Shown: positions 16,877 to 26,142 of the stretch, in pieces
Layout of the letters: the number at the start of each line of letters is the position of its first letter
How positions within the stretch are numbered: position 1 is the stretch's first letter
NCBI RefSeq assembly: GCF_900637665.1
Contig: NZ_LR134386.1
Span: 4,394,501-4,458,500, forward strand
Direction: 5' to 3'
DNA length: 64,000 nucleotides
Origin: Chryseobacterium nakagawai
Lineage (GTDB): Bacteria > Bacteroidota > Bacteroidia > Flavobacteriales > Weeksellaceae
The notes under the pieces: generated by a model
What the model was told of the DNA's origin: nothing
Databases searched by the model: none
What the model saw: the letters and a program-made list of their open reading frames with translations, nothing else
Made by a program: the position numbers and the translations under genes

Positions 16877-17230
16877 ATGAAAAAATTAATTAGCATTATT
16901 TCGATATGTGCAACTTCTATTGTATTTGCCCAAACAGGGATCAATACAGAAACCCCTAAAGCTACCCTTGACGTGACCGCCAAAAAAGATGTCCTAACCA
17001 TTGATGGATTATTACCTCCCCGATTAACCCGTGCAGAACTTACGGCCAAAGGAAACTCATTATATGGAAAAGAGCAGGATGGTACCATAATATATATTAC
17101 GGATGCTTCTGAAGGAGACGCTCTTAGCCAAAGAGAACATATACAAAGTAAAGGTCTTTATATTTTCGATGCTGATGAGGCGAATCATGAAGGACGATGG
17201 ATGTGTTTACTCTGCTATGGTTTTGCTTAA
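16877..17230 (+). CDS. Small secreted protein, tandem paralog 2
   Basis: The product is 117 residues from the ATG at 16877; an in-frame TTG four codons upstream is not preferred. It is closely similar to the preceding gene along its whole length: signal peptide, QTGINTETPKATLDVTAKK, LPPRLTRAELT, EQDGTIIYIT and a terminal EGRWMCLLCYGFA. A TACCTTTG element at 16860-16867 may be its own promoter. The pair arose by tandem duplication and is followed by a bidirectional terminator. Confidence 0.75.
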   Translation: MKKLISIISICATSIVFAQTGINTETPKATLDVTAKKDVLTIDGLLPPRLTRAELTAKGNSLYGKEQDGTIIYITDASEGDALSQREHIQSKGLYIFDADEANHEGRWMCLLCYGFA

Positions 17231-17250
17231 TAAATTTAATTTTTGATACA

Positions 17251-17282
17251 AAAAAAGAGACTGCCTTTAAGACAGTCTCTTG
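17251..17282. terminator. Bidirectional terminator between small secreted gene and hemL
   Basis: AGAGACTG pairs with CAGTCTCT around CCTTTAAGA, with an A run on one side and T-rich sequence on the other. The genes on either side converge here. Confidence 0.85.
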
Positions 17283-17286
17283 TTAT

Positions 17287-18576
17287 TTATAAATTAGAAT
17301 ATTCAAATTTTCTTACGGCTTCCAGCGTCATATCAATTTCTTTTTCTTTGATCGCATCACTGATAAAGTATGTTTCATAACCACTTGGTGGCAGATATAC
17401 TCCATTTTGAAGCATCTGATGAAAGAAATTATTGAACAATGAATGATTTGCTTCCTGTGCCTCATCAAAGTTTGAAACCCTGTTGGTATGGAAGAACACA
17501 GACATCATAGATCCTTTTCTGTTGATTTTATGAGCAATTCCTTTTTCATTTAAAATCTTTCCAATTTCAAGATCTAAGGTTTGGGTTGTTTTGCTTAATC
17601 TGTTGAAGAATTCAGCATCGTTTTTAATCAATTGAAGCGTTTTTAATCCTGCTCTCATCGCCAACGGATTTCCACTTAATGTTCCAGCCTGATATACACC
17701 ACCTTTTGGAGCCAGATGATCCATAATTTCGTTTCTTCCGGCAAAAGCTCCCACTGGAAGTCCACCTCCGATTACTTTTCCATACGTTACCAGATCAGCT
17801 TTTACATTGAAAAGCTCCTGTGCTCCACCGAATGCTAATCTGAAACCAGTCATTACCTCATCAAAAATCAATAAAGCTCCGTTTTCATCACAGATCTTTC
17901 TTAAGTTTTGTAAGAAATCATTCTCAGGCAATACACATCCCATATTTCCTGCAACCGGCTCTATAATTACAGCAGCAATTTCTCCCGGATTGAGACGGAA
18001 TAAATCCTGAACCTGTTCAAAATCATTATAACGAGCTAATAAAGTATCTTTTGCCGTACCTTCTGTTACACCCGGAGAATTTGGATTTCCAAAGGTAGCA
18101 GCTCCACTTCCCGCTTTAATTAAGAATGAATCCGAATGTCCGTGATAGCAGCCTTCAAATTTTACGATCTTATCTCTTTTAGTATAGCCTCTTGCCAGTC
18201 TTACAGCACTCATACATGCTTCCGTTCCTGAAGAAACCATTCTGATCTGGTCAATATTCGGAACGTTTTCAATGATGAATTTAGCAATTTCAGTTTCCAG
18301 TTCTGTAGGAGCACCGAAAGAGAATCCTTTTTCTGCCTGGATTTTCAGTTCTTCCAATACTTCAGGATGCGTGTGACCTAAAATAGCAGGTCCCCACGAA
18401 TTGATGTAATCGATATACGTATTATCATCAGCATCGGTAAGGTAAGCTCCTTTTGCCGATTTCATGAAAACAGGAACTCCTCCCACTGATTTGAATGCTC
18501 TTACCGGAGAATTTACTCCTCCCGGAATGTATTTGTAGGCTTCATCAAATAAAGCCGAACTTCTTTGATACTTCAT
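17287..18576 (-). CDS. hemL: Glutamate-1-semialdehyde 2,1-aminomutase
   Basis: HemL converts glutamate-1-semialdehyde to 5-aminolevulinate in the C5 pathway of heme synthesis and uses PLP. From the ATG at 18576 the protein is 429 residues, the usual length. Visible features are [11 protein letters not shown] near the N-terminus, the PLP-lysine segment [15 protein letters not shown], and [15 protein letters not shown]. The upstream extension of the open frame (17 codons) is not conserved HemL sequence. GTTGACA and TGTCAAC (18592-18625) form an inverted repeat in its leader. Confidence 0.96.
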   Translation of the reverse strand: MKYQRSSALFDEAYKYIPGGVNSPVRAFKSVGGVPVFMKSAKGAYLTDADDNTYIDYINSWGPAILGHTHPEVLEELKIQAEKGFSFGAPTELETEIAKFIIENVPNIDQIRMVSSGTEACMSAVRLARGYTKRDKIVKFEGCYHGHSDSFLIKAGSGAATFGNPNSPGVTEGTAKDTLLARYNDFEQVQDLFRLNPGEIAAVIIEPVAGNMGCVLPENDFLQNLRKICDENGALLIFDEVMTGFRLAFGGAQELFNVKADLVTYGKVIGGGLPVGAFAGRNEIMDHLAPKGGVYQAGTLSGNPLAMRAGLKTLQLIKNDAEFFNRLSKTTQTLDLEIGKILNEKGIAHKINRKGSMMSVFFHTNRVSNFDEAQEANHSLFNNFFHQMLQNGVYLPPSGYETYFISDAIKEKEIDMTLEAVRKFEYSNL

Positions 18577-18651
18577 ATATATTTGTCGTTGGTTGACAGT
18601 TACTGGTTGGCGGTTAAGTGTCAACAATAAACTCTCAACAAAAAATTTAAA

Positions 18652-19710
18652 TTAGTTTCTTGGTTTCTTATCAATCAGATAAATCAGCTGTCCTGCAGAT
18701 GGCTGCTGTCCTTCATCCATTCTGTTTTTAGCGTATAATTTATGTAACTTGATTCCGAATTTCTGGGCGATATCATGCATATCCTCTCCAGATACGGCTT
18801 TATAAGTAGCTGTATTTCCTGATGAATTTTTAGATTCAAGAAAAACGATATCATTCTTCTTCAATGCTTCATTGTCCAGTTCATTCCATTTCATCAGGCG
18901 GCTCTCGCTGACCTTGAATTTATTGGCAATGAATTTAATATCGGTATCTTCAGGAATGATAATATATTTCAGCCCGTCGTTCGGGTGACTTTTGATAAGA
19001 ATAGAATTCAGAATCTCAGCTTTTGTTTTGATTCTCTCCACTCTTTTCTGCTGCTGTGCGTAAGAAGTCTGTTTATAAGGAACTTCTACGGTCACCGGCT
19101 CTTTGGCCTTCTTTGTCGCTTTTGAAGGCTCCAGTTGTGCCATAAAAGTTCTGTCATCTTTCAGATCCGGGTACATTTTAAGAACAGCATACAACACTTC
19201 ATTAGAACTGGTGTTGTCGTATTCGTATAACTTATATTTTTCAATTTTGGTGATCAGAATGGAAGCATAACGAGGATTGGTTGCATATCCGGCCTTTTTT
19301 AAGCCATATGCCCAAGCTCTGTAATCCTTCATATCCAGGTTGAAAAGATTAGCGTAATATTTTCTGGTAGATAAAAATATAGAGTGATCTTCGTAAGATT
19401 GTCTTGGATCGTCATACACCCGGAAGCACTCGTTAGGAGCATCGTCTGTATGTTTCATTGTTTTACCGGTCCAATCTTCTTTACATTTGATTCCGAAGTG
19501 GTTTTTACCTTCCTGTGCCAACCTGCTTTGCCCGCCTCCTGTTTCAAGAAGTCCTTGCGCAAGAGTAATAGAAGCAGGAATTTTATATTTTTCCATTTCC
19601 TCTACTGCATATTTAGCAAATTTTTGGATGTATTGATCTTCGGTTGCCCAACTCTGGGCAGAAAATTTTGATAAAACTAAAAGGCTTATGGATAGAAAAA
19701 GTCTTTTCAT
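18652..19710 (-). CDS. Glucosaminidase-domain peptidoglycan hydrolase with LysM domains
   Basis: The product is 352 residues: a signal peptide (cleavage near 19, SKFSAQ), a GH73/FlgJ-like glucosaminidase domain (about 20-160) with the catalytic-Glu segment AQGLLETGGGQSRLA and NHFGIKC, a linker, and two LysM repeats (about 245-345, including IIPEDTDIKFIANKFKVSE and YKAVSGEDMHDIAQKFG). LysM domains bind peptidoglycan, so the enzyme cleaves the glycan strands of the wall. It lies 15 bp after the PLP-enzyme gene. The ATG at 19710 is chosen over an in-frame TTG three codons upstream. Confidence 0.9.
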   Translation of the reverse strand: MKRLFLSISLLVLSKFSAQSWATEDQYIQKFAKYAVEEMEKYKIPASITLAQGLLETGGGQSRLAQEGKNHFGIKCKEDWTGKTMKHTDDAPNECFRVYDDPRQSYEDHSIFLSTRKYYANLFNLDMKDYRAWAYGLKKAGYATNPRYASILITKIEKYKLYEYDNTSSNEVLYAVLKMYPDLKDDRTFMAQLEPSKATKKAKEPVTVEVPYKQTSYAQQQKRVERIKTKAEILNSILIKSHPNDGLKYIIIPEDTDIKFIANKFKVSESRLMKWNELDNEALKKNDIVFLESKNSSGNTATYKAVSGEDMHDIAQKFGIKLHKLYAKNRMDEGQQPSAGQLIYLIDKKPRN

Positions 19711-19725
19711 GTTTTTCAATTTTAC

Positions 19726-20634
19726 TTATATAATTAAATTTCTATTCTGTTTTTCTAAAAGCAGATTAGCTCCCTCAATCCCCTGTAATCCACCAGTATG
19801 AAAGCACAAAATCCTGCTATTTTCAGGAAAATAATCTTCTTCAATCAATTCAAAAACCTTCTGCATCATCTTTCCTGTATAAATCGGTTCCAGAGGAATG
19901 TTGTATTTCTCTTTGAAATCATTGATAAAACGGATATTCTCATCACTTATTTTACCATAACCTCCAAAACATGAATCTATTAGATTAAAATTCTGTTTCA
20001 AAGTTAATTCAAATATTCTATTTTCAAGTGAAGCATCGTCAACGACCTTAAATCCTATAACTTTCTGATTATCTTCACAAAATTTTGAAATTCCGGCAAT
20101 GGTTCCTCCTGTTCCAACTGCGGTGCAAAGATAGTCAAAATCTTTTGTTTGCTCATTCAGCATCATTTTCACCCCTTCCACAGCCTCTTCATTGGTTCCC
20201 CCTTCAGGAATAACCAGAGCATTAGGAAACTCCTGCTGCAGGAATTCTGTGAGCTTTTCTTTATGACGGTATTCTTCACGGGTGACAAATTTCAGGTTCA
20301 TTCCATTCCTTTTGGCAAAAAGTAAGGTAGGATTATCCCGCCATTTGTGCTGTAATTCTTCTCCTCTGATAATTCCTAATATTGGAATACCAGCTAAATT
20401 ACCTACCGCAGAAACAGCAGCAATATGATTGGAAAAAGCTCCTCCAAATGTAATAATATAAGGTTTTTCAGGATTTCCTTCCAGATAACGATTAATATTA
20501 TAAAACAACTTCCAATATTTATTTCCAGAAATCTGGGGATGGATAAGATCTTCTCTCTTGATGAAGAGTGTTACATTTTTATGAATCTGGATTTCCTGAA
20601 TGGGAATAGGTTCTGTTGGGAATTGTAATAGCAT
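19726..20634 (-). CDS. ACC deaminase / D-cysteine desulfhydrase family enzyme
   Basis: The product is 302 residues of the fold-type II PLP family. The PLP-binding lysine is in SGNKYWKL, and the phosphate-binding loop is in AVGTGGTIAGI. The chain length and these motifs fit the family that includes 1-aminocyclopropane-1-carboxylate deaminase and D-cysteine desulfhydrase. The residues that separate the two activities are not resolved here; a D-cysteine desulfhydrase role is the more common one in bacteria. It is the first gene of a likely two-gene unit with the glucosaminidase. Confidence 0.85.
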   Translation of the reverse strand: MLLQFPTEPIPIQEIQIHKNVTLFIKREDLIHPQISGNKYWKLFYNINRYLEGNPEKPYIITFGGAFSNHIAAVSAVGNLAGIPILGIIRGEELQHKWRDNPTLLFAKRNGMNLKFVTREEYRHKEKLTEFLQQEFPNALVIPEGGTNEEAVEGVKMMLNEQTKDFDYLCTAVGTGGTIAGISKFCEDNQKVIGFKVVDDASLENRIFELTLKQNFNLIDSCFGGYGKISDENIRFINDFKEKYNIPLEPIYTGKMMQKVFELIEEDYFPENSRILCFHTGGLQGIEGANLLLEKQNRNLII

Positions 20635-20767
20635 TTTAGTTTTTTAGACTGCTCATGGGTTATAGGGTACAAAAATAATAAAAGATTAATTATTAAGTTT
20701 CCCACAGATTACACAGATTTTCACGGATAATGATGTTGTATTGCTGCGTAATATATTTAAATTTTTA

Positions 20768-20792
20768 GGTTGGGCTAAAACCCACCTCTATT
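20768..20792. repeat. Degenerate REP-like palindrome
   Basis: GGTTGGGCTAAAACCCACC is a short hairpin followed by TCTATT. Its head and tail resemble the RAYT-linked hairpins near 38206 and the copy near 49347, so it may be a decayed member of the same family. Confidence 0.45.
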
Positions 20793-20800
20793 GATGTTTT

Positions 20801-21127
20801 TTAAAAATATTTCCTAAAGTTCCAGAATTTTCTTTTACGCAAATAATTCAGATTACTTTCATTAGCGTAGGCCTCTCTTTCAAATGAGATCCTTCTGTAT
20901 GCCTGGTAGCCATCTTTCAGTTTGAAAAACCAATAATAATATTCAATAACATAGAAAATATAGAAGAATATGACGAGCATCTCCTTTTGCTGCCGAAGAT
21001 GGATTTTTTCGTGATTGATAAGTGTATTATTTTCCTTATCTTCGGGTTTCCTAATGAAGATAAAGGGAAAAAGAGCAATGCCGTTAATTTTTAGTTTTTT
21101 TAATGGCTTTTGGCATACAATTATCAT
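20801..21127 (-). CDS. Small membrane protein with HExxH motif
   Basis: The product is 108 residues. The N-terminal part ends in the motif HEKIH (H39, E40, H43), which has the zinc-metallopeptidase form HExxH. One hydrophobic segment follows (about 49-70), and after it comes FEREAYANE with three Glu (E83, E85, E90) that could supply a third ligand. The family is known in Flavobacteriia as hypothetical; I do not recognise a name. The motif may indicate a tiny M48/M56-like peptidase, but this is unproven. Confidence 0.6.
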   Translation of the reverse strand: MIIVCQKPLKKLKINGIALFPFIFIRKPEDKENNTLINHEKIHLRQQKEMLVIFFYIFYVIEYYYWFFKLKDGYQAYRRISFEREAYANESNLNYLRKRKFWNFRKYF

Positions 21128-21165
21128 AGTAACAAATATAAAAAGTTTTTTGACTTTGCATTTAA

Positions 21166-21351
<186 letters not shown>

Positions 21352-21352
21352 A

Positions 21353-21880
21353 ATGAAAAAATATATTTTTATTTTGTTGGCATCTGCTACATTAGGTTTA
21401 ACTTCTTGTAGCCCGTTTCAGGTACGTTCAGATTATGCTGAAACCGCCAATTTCAATTCTTACAAAACTTATAAAATAAGAATTGATGATCTAAAATTGA
21501 ATGATATTGATAAAGACAGAGTTCTAAACGAGCTTTCGAGACAACTTCAAAGCAAAGGCCTTCAATCCGGAGAGAATCCTGATCTTATTATCAACGTAAA
21601 AGCAAACCATAAAAAAATTACGGATATACAAAGTTCTTCCCCTTACGGAATGTGGGGTTGGGGCGGACCTTTCGGATGGGGTGTTGGAATGAACAGAACA
21701 TGGACAAGCAATTATAATGAAGGTGCCTTAATCGTTGACCTTATTGATGCAAAATCCAATAAATTGGTTTGGCAAGGTATAGGAAGCGGAATTTCTGTAG
21801 ATTCTCCAAAATCTAAACAGAGACAGATTCCTGAAATTTTGGCTGAGATTATGAAAAATTATCCGCCACAGAGAAAATAA
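21353..21880 (+). CDS. DUF4136 lipoprotein
   Basis: The product is 175 residues with a lipoprotein signal (LGLTSC, Cys19). The rest matches DUF4136-type lipoproteins: an N-terminal SDYAETANFNSYKTYK segment, then a Gly/Trp-rich insertion MWGWGGPFGWGVGMN, then DLIDAKSNKLVWQGIGSG. The start ATG at 21353 follows the DUF5522 stop by one base. A Gly/Trp-rich hydrophobic segment is common in this family. It ends at a strong terminator. The function is unknown. Confidence 0.8.
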   Translation: MKKYIFILLASATLGLTSCSPFQVRSDYAETANFNSYKTYKIRIDDLKLNDIDKDRVLNELSRQLQSKGLQSGENPDLIINVKANHKKITDIQSSSPYGMWGWGGPFGWGVGMNRTWTSNYNEGALIVDLIDAKSNKLVWQGIGSGISVDSPKSKQRQIPEILAEIMKNYPPQRK

Positions 21881-21902
21881 AAAATTATAGCTATTATTAT
21901 AT

Positions 21903-21932
21903 AAGCCGGTACTTTTGTGCCGGTTTTTTTAT
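21903..21932 (+). terminator. Terminator after the DUF4136 gene
   Basis: AAGCCGGTAC pairs with GTGCCGGTTT around TTTT, then a run of T. It lies 23 bp after the stop. Confidence 0.85.
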
Positions 21933-22210
21933 TTTTATGACCGGGGTTATTCAAGTATAGGTTTCGAGATTCGAAGGACAAGTTCAGAAATACAGGTTTT
22001 AGGTTTATGGATCACAATATTAAATGTCTCCAAGATGAAAGCGATCGAGAAATTTCCTATCATATATGTTTACTAATTGGAGATCATTTATCATAATCAA
22101 TCATCATTTATCATTCAATGGTGAAAGCTAAATGCGGTACATTCAAAATTAATAATAATGTAATTTCTTATTCATGAAAATGTAGTAATCTTGTGGGAAA
22201 TTATATTAAT

Positions 22211-24004
22211 ATGAAAAAAATTATCTTATTCTCTGTATTCTCGGGACTTGTCTATGCCCAGGCTCCTACAGGATACTACAACTCGGCCAATGGATTGAGT
22301 GGTGCGGCACTTAAAACTGCTTTGAGCAGCATTATTACCAGCGGACACCAGGACAAAGGCTACAATGGATTATGGACTGCCTATAAAACGACCGACATTG
22401 ATAAAGACTACGAAAATGATGGTTCTATCCTTGATATTTATTCAGAAAAACCTGTAGGTGCTGACCCCTATAAATATACTCCAGGATCAAACCAGTGCGG
22501 GACTTATTCTACAGAAGGAAACTGTTACAACAGAGAACATATTATCCCTCAAAGTTTATTTAATCAGGCTTCACCAATGGTGGCTGACATTCATTTTATC
22601 AGAGCTACAGATGGCAAAGTAAACGGAATGAGAAGCAATTATCCGTTTGGAAAGGTTGGAAGTGCAACTTTTACCTCTAAGAATGGATCAAAGCTGGGTA
22701 ATTCTGTTTCTTCAGGATATTCCGGAGTCGTTTTTGAGCCGATTGATGAGTTTAAAGGGGATGTTGCCCGTATGATCTTTTATTTTGTAACGCGTTATCA
22801 GAGTAAGCTTTCTTCTTTTTCTTCAGGAAATATGCTGGGAAGTTCTACATTTCCCGGACTTCAGACCTGGGAACTGAATGTTCTTTTAGCATGGCATAAT
22901 CAAGATCCGGTATCTCAAGCCGAAATTAAAAGGAATAATGCATCATATACTTATCAGGGTAACAGAAATCCTTTCATTGATAACCCAAGCTATGTAAATC
23001 TTATCTGGGGATCTCAACAACCAACCAGCGACACTCAAGCTCCTACAACTGCTACAGGTTTAGCCATTTCTTCCAAAACATCCAACAGTATTTCTCTTAC
23101 ATGGAATGCTGCTTCTGATAATGTGGGAGTTTCTGTTTACAATGTTTATATGAATGGAAGTTTGAAAACAACAGCAAGTTCAACTTCTACAACAATTTCA
23201 GGATTGGCTCCATCTACCAATTACAGTTTCTTTATTGTAGCTAAAGATGCTGCAGGAAATTCATCGTCCAACAGTTCTACCGTTTCAGGAACAACGAATA
23301 CAGGAACGTCAACTCCTAATCCATCTACAGACTGTGCCAATGAAAATTTCGAATCCATTCCTGCTGCAAGCTCTACTTATTCCACCAAAACATGGAGCAA
23401 TGGCGGTATTTCCTGGACTGCTACAGATTCCAGAACAGACCAAACAATCAATAATAAGGCTATTACTGTAAGAAATGGATCATTAACATCCGGAAGTTCG
23501 GCAAACGGAATTGGCTCTTTAACAGTAACTACACAGTTGAAATTTTCAGGAAGCAACGGGGTTCTTGATGTAAAAGTGAACGGAACAACAGTGGGTACGG
23601 TTCCTTATAGTACGACTGCTGCTACAACAACTATTAATAATATTAATGTTTCCGGAAATGTAACGGTAAGTCTGGTAAATAACTCAGCCAGCAACAGAGT
23701 GGCTGTTGATGACCTGAAATGGACATGTTATTCAAGCTCTTCTGCCAGGCAAGCTAAAAGTGTTACCCAAGAGACCACGCAAAACTTTAAAATTACTCCT
23801 AACCCGATCACCAATCAGGAGATCATTGTAAAAGGTGAAGTTAAAGATATTAAAAGAGCTGAAATATATACACTTCAGGGGAAAGTTATTCAGACGATTG
23901 ACAGACCTTTCAGTAATGGAAATGTAATCAGAACCGGAAATCTTAATCAGGGAGTTTATATTTTGAAACTGGATGGAACTACAATGCAGTTTTTAGTAAA
24001 ATAA
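22211..24004 (+). CDS. Endonuclease I family nuclease with FN3 and T9SS sorting domain
   Basis: The product is 597 residues from the ATG at 22211 (an in-frame GTG six codons upstream is not chosen). In order: a signal peptide (to about 16), an endonuclease I domain (about 20-265) with the catalytic-type motif CYNREHIIPQSLF, a fibronectin type III domain (about 275-365), a further beta-rich region (about 380-510), and a C-terminal type-A T9SS sorting domain (about 525-597, ending GVYILKLDGTTMQFLVK). The nuclease should therefore be secreted and attached or released by the type IX system, and degrade extracellular DNA/RNA. Confidence 0.9.
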   Translation: MKKIILFSVFSGLVYAQAPTGYYNSANGLSGAALKTALSSIITSGHQDKGYNGLWTAYKTTDIDKDYENDGSILDIYSEKPVGADPYKYTPGSNQCGTYSTEGNCYNREHIIPQSLFNQASPMVADIHFIRATDGKVNGMRSNYPFGKVGSATFTSKNGSKLGNSVSSGYSGVVFEPIDEFKGDVARMIFYFVTRYQSKLSSFSSGNMLGSSTFPGLQTWELNVLLAWHNQDPVSQAEIKRNNASYTYQGNRNPFIDNPSYVNLIWGSQQPTSDTQAPTTATGLAISSKTSNSISLTWNAASDNVGVSVYNVYMNGSLKTTASSTSTTISGLAPSTNYSFFIVAKDAAGNSSSNSSTVSGTTNTGTSTPNPSTDCANENFESIPAASSTYSTKTWSNGGISWTATDSRTDQTINNKAITVRNGSLTSGSSANGIGSLTVTTQLKFSGSNGVLDVKVNGTTVGTVPYSTTAATTTINNINVSGNVTVSLVNNSASNRVAVDDLKWTCYSSSSARQAKSVTQETTQNFKITPNPITNQEIIVKGEVKDIKRAEIYTLQGKVIQTIDRPFSNGNVIRTGNLNQGVYILKLDGTTMQFLVK

Positions 24005-24023
24005 TCCAAGTATATTTATAATA

Positions 24024-24060
24024 AAAAGACTGTCTTTGATTAAGACAGTCTTTTGTTTTT
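24024..24060. terminator. Bidirectional terminator between nuclease and Hcp genes
   Basis: AAAAGACTGTCTT pairs with AAGACAGTCTTTT around TGATT, with T-rich flanks on both strands. The nuclease gene and the Hcp gene converge here. Confidence 0.85.
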
Positions 24061-24073
24061 AAGAGATGAATAT

Positions 24074-24478
24074 TTAGCTGCTTGGCCAAAGTCCTGCGTA
24101 TTCAGAATTACCATAAGTAATGGTTTCAGCACTTACCACAAAGCTAATCAGCATATTGTTGCTGTCTATTGCATCAAAGTCTACTTCATGTTGAATAACA
24201 TATCCGTTTTCCCATTTCAAGGTAATTAATGTACCTTCTTCGTGAGATTTATTGAAGTTGATTTCTCCTGATGTAGGTTTATATTTGCTATTAAGTAAAC
24301 TTTCCAGAACATCAGATTTCTCTGTTGCTTCGATGGTTACTTTTATCAGTGCATTTGACGGATCTGATGCTACACGCCCTGAAACGTCAGTAGCTCTTGA
24401 AACGCTGTAATTAAGTTTTAATAACTTCTGACCTTCACCTCCATTGAATTTTAAGATTCCTCTTGAATTTCCTGCCAT
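24074..24478 (-). CDS. Orphan Hcp/TssD-type T6SS tube protein
   Basis: The product is 134 residues without a signal peptide. Its pattern (ILKFNGGEGQKLLKLNYSVSR, NSKYKPTSGEINFNK, ITLKWENGYVIQHEVDFDA, SAETITYGNSEYAGLW) is that of the Bacteroidota Hcp, the hexameric ring of the type VI secretion tube. No other T6SS gene (TssB, TssC, ClpV, VgrG) is in the window, so this copy is isolated. It could form tubes with a system encoded elsewhere or carry cargo. Confidence 0.8.
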   Translation of the reverse strand: MAGNSRGILKFNGGEGQKLLKLNYSVSRATDVSGRVASDPSNALIKVTIEATEKSDVLESLLNSKYKPTSGEINFNKSHEEGTLITLKWENGYVIQHEVDFDAIDSNNMLISFVVSAETITYGNSEYAGLWPSS

Positions 24479-24665
24479 ATTCTTAAATTTAAATCATTAA
24501 TGATAGCCCTGTTTAAAGGATTTTCTATAACAAAGATAAACTTCAGGTCCTAATTTAAAAAGTTTTGGGTGAACTGTTTCATAAATTGTAGTAATTCTAC
24601 GATTCTATGATTTTTAAAATTATAGAATTTTCAAAAAAAAACTTCGATTTACATTTTTCCCTTCC

Positions 24666-24950
24666 CTATAATAAGAAATGTTTGTAAACATAGGAAACAA
24701 CCATAATGACAAGATTGATGACAATCAGGGTCATAAGAACAGGGGAATATTTTCTATTCTTATCTATAAAACTTAATCCCAAAATGAAAAAAAACAGCAA
24801 TACCGTGTATACAGCAGGATACATTTTAAATGCCTCTGAAAATTTCCCTTCAAAGACCAAAACAATGGCACGCTGAGCGCCACAACCCAAACATTCTACC
24901 CCCAGAAATTTCTTACTTGGGCAGGTCAGCATAAAGTCTTCTATATTCAT
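24666..24950 (-). CDS. DUF2752 membrane protein
   Basis: The product is 94 residues with the motif CPSKKFLGVECLGCGAQRA, typical of DUF2752, and two hydrophobic helices (about 46-62 and 72-92). The function is unknown. It lies 39 bp downstream of the Old Yellow Enzyme gene on the same strand. Between it and the Hcp gene (24479-24665) I see only AT-rich sequence with an AT-rich inverted repeat (ATTCTAT...ATAGAAT, about 24602-24628). Confidence 0.8.
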   Translation of the reverse strand: MNIEDFMLTCPSKKFLGVECLGCGAQRAIVLVFEGKFSEAFKMYPAVYTVLLFFFILGLSFIDKNRKYSPVLMTLIVINLVIMVVSYVYKHFLL

Positions 24951-24989
24951 TTCTTCTCTTTAGGATGATGATATTCCTATCTTGTCTTG

Positions 24990-26042
24990 TTATGATGAGA
25001 TCTTCGCTCTGGTATATTGATGTGGGAAAAAGCATTCTTCTTTCATTTCAAAACTTCCCTGAACTGCAATGTAGGGATTTCTTAATATTTCCCTTGCTAC
25101 AAAGATCAGATCTGCTTCTCCATGCTGAAGAATTGTCTCGGCTTGCTCCAACTCTGTAATTAAGCCTACAGCTCCTGTTTTCACCCCAGCTTCACTTTTG
25201 ATCTGGGAAGAGAAAGGAACCTGATATCCGTTGAAAACTGAAATTTTTGCTCCATGGATATTCCCGCCACTTGATACATCCACAAGGTCAACGGAATGCT
25301 CTTTTAAGACTTTCGCCAACGCTACACTATCCTGAATATCCCAGCCATTTTCTGCATATTCTGTTCCAGAGATCCTTACAAAAAGTGCCGTATTTTCATT
25401 CAGTTCTTCATTCACTGCATTTACAATTTCCATGAGAAAACGGATTCTGTTCTCAAAGCTTCCGCCGTATTCATCTGTCCGGATATTGGATAACGGTGAC
25501 AAAAACTGATGGATAAGATAACCATGCGCTCCATGAATTTCAATAACATCAAAACCTGCTTTTACTGCTCTTCGGGCTGCTTTTTTAAAATTCTGAACCT
25601 GTTCTTTTATCTCATCTGTGCTCAACGCATGTGGAATTCTTTCTGAAGGATGATAAGGAATGGAGCTTGGTGCAATGGTTTCCCAACCTTCTTCAATAGG
25701 AATCTGCAAATTATTCCATGTGGAACCTTTTCTACCGGCATGAGCCAGTTGAATGCCTATTTTGCTGTCTGAATTTTCATGAACAAATTCTACTATTCGC
25801 TGTAACTTTTCTGCTTGTTCATCATTCCAAACTCCCATGCAGTGATTGGTAATTCTTCCTCTCGGTTCTACTCCTGTAGCTTCTACTACAAGCAAGCCGG
25901 TTCCTCCCTGTGCTCTGCTCCCGTAATGCACCAGATGAAAGTCGTTGGCCATCCCGTTTTCGCATGAATACATACACATAGGAGACATTACCCAGCGGTT
26001 TTTCAGTTCTATATTTCTGAATTGTATTGAAGTATATAACAT
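24990..26042 (-). CDS. NADPH dehydrogenase, Old Yellow Enzyme family (YqjM/NamA-like)
   Basis: The product is 350 residues of a TIM-barrel flavoprotein. The FMN/active-site signature HGAHGYLIHQFLSP and the N-terminal KNRWVMSPMCMYSCENGMAND segment (with the Cys found in the YqjM class) are visible, as is QLAHAGRKGS. Such enzymes reduce activated C=C bonds with NADPH and FMN. It is a single gene or paired with DUF2752 downstream. The start MLYTSIQF fits the family. Confidence 0.92.
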   Translation of the reverse strand: MLYTSIQFRNIELKNRWVMSPMCMYSCENGMANDFHLVHYGSRAQGGTGLLVVEATGVEPRGRITNHCMGVWNDEQAEKLQRIVEFVHENSDSKIGIQLAHAGRKGSTWNNLQIPIEEGWETIAPSSIPYHPSERIPHALSTDEIKEQVQNFKKAARRAVKAGFDVIEIHGAHGYLIHQFLSPLSNIRTDEYGGSFENRIRFLMEIVNAVNEELNENTALFVRISGTEYAENGWDIQDSVALAKVLKEHSVDLVDVSSGGNIHGAKISVFNGYQVPFSSQIKSEAGVKTGAVGLITELEQAETILQHGEADLIFVAREILRNPYIAVQGSFEMKEECFFPHQYTRAKISS

Positions 26043-26142
26043 TTTCTAGTCTTAAAAAATTGAACTTTTCATTGGAAGAATAAAATATTGCCCACCTCAT
26101 TAAAAAGAACTAATTTTACCCCCCTTTTTTAGTCTACAATAT

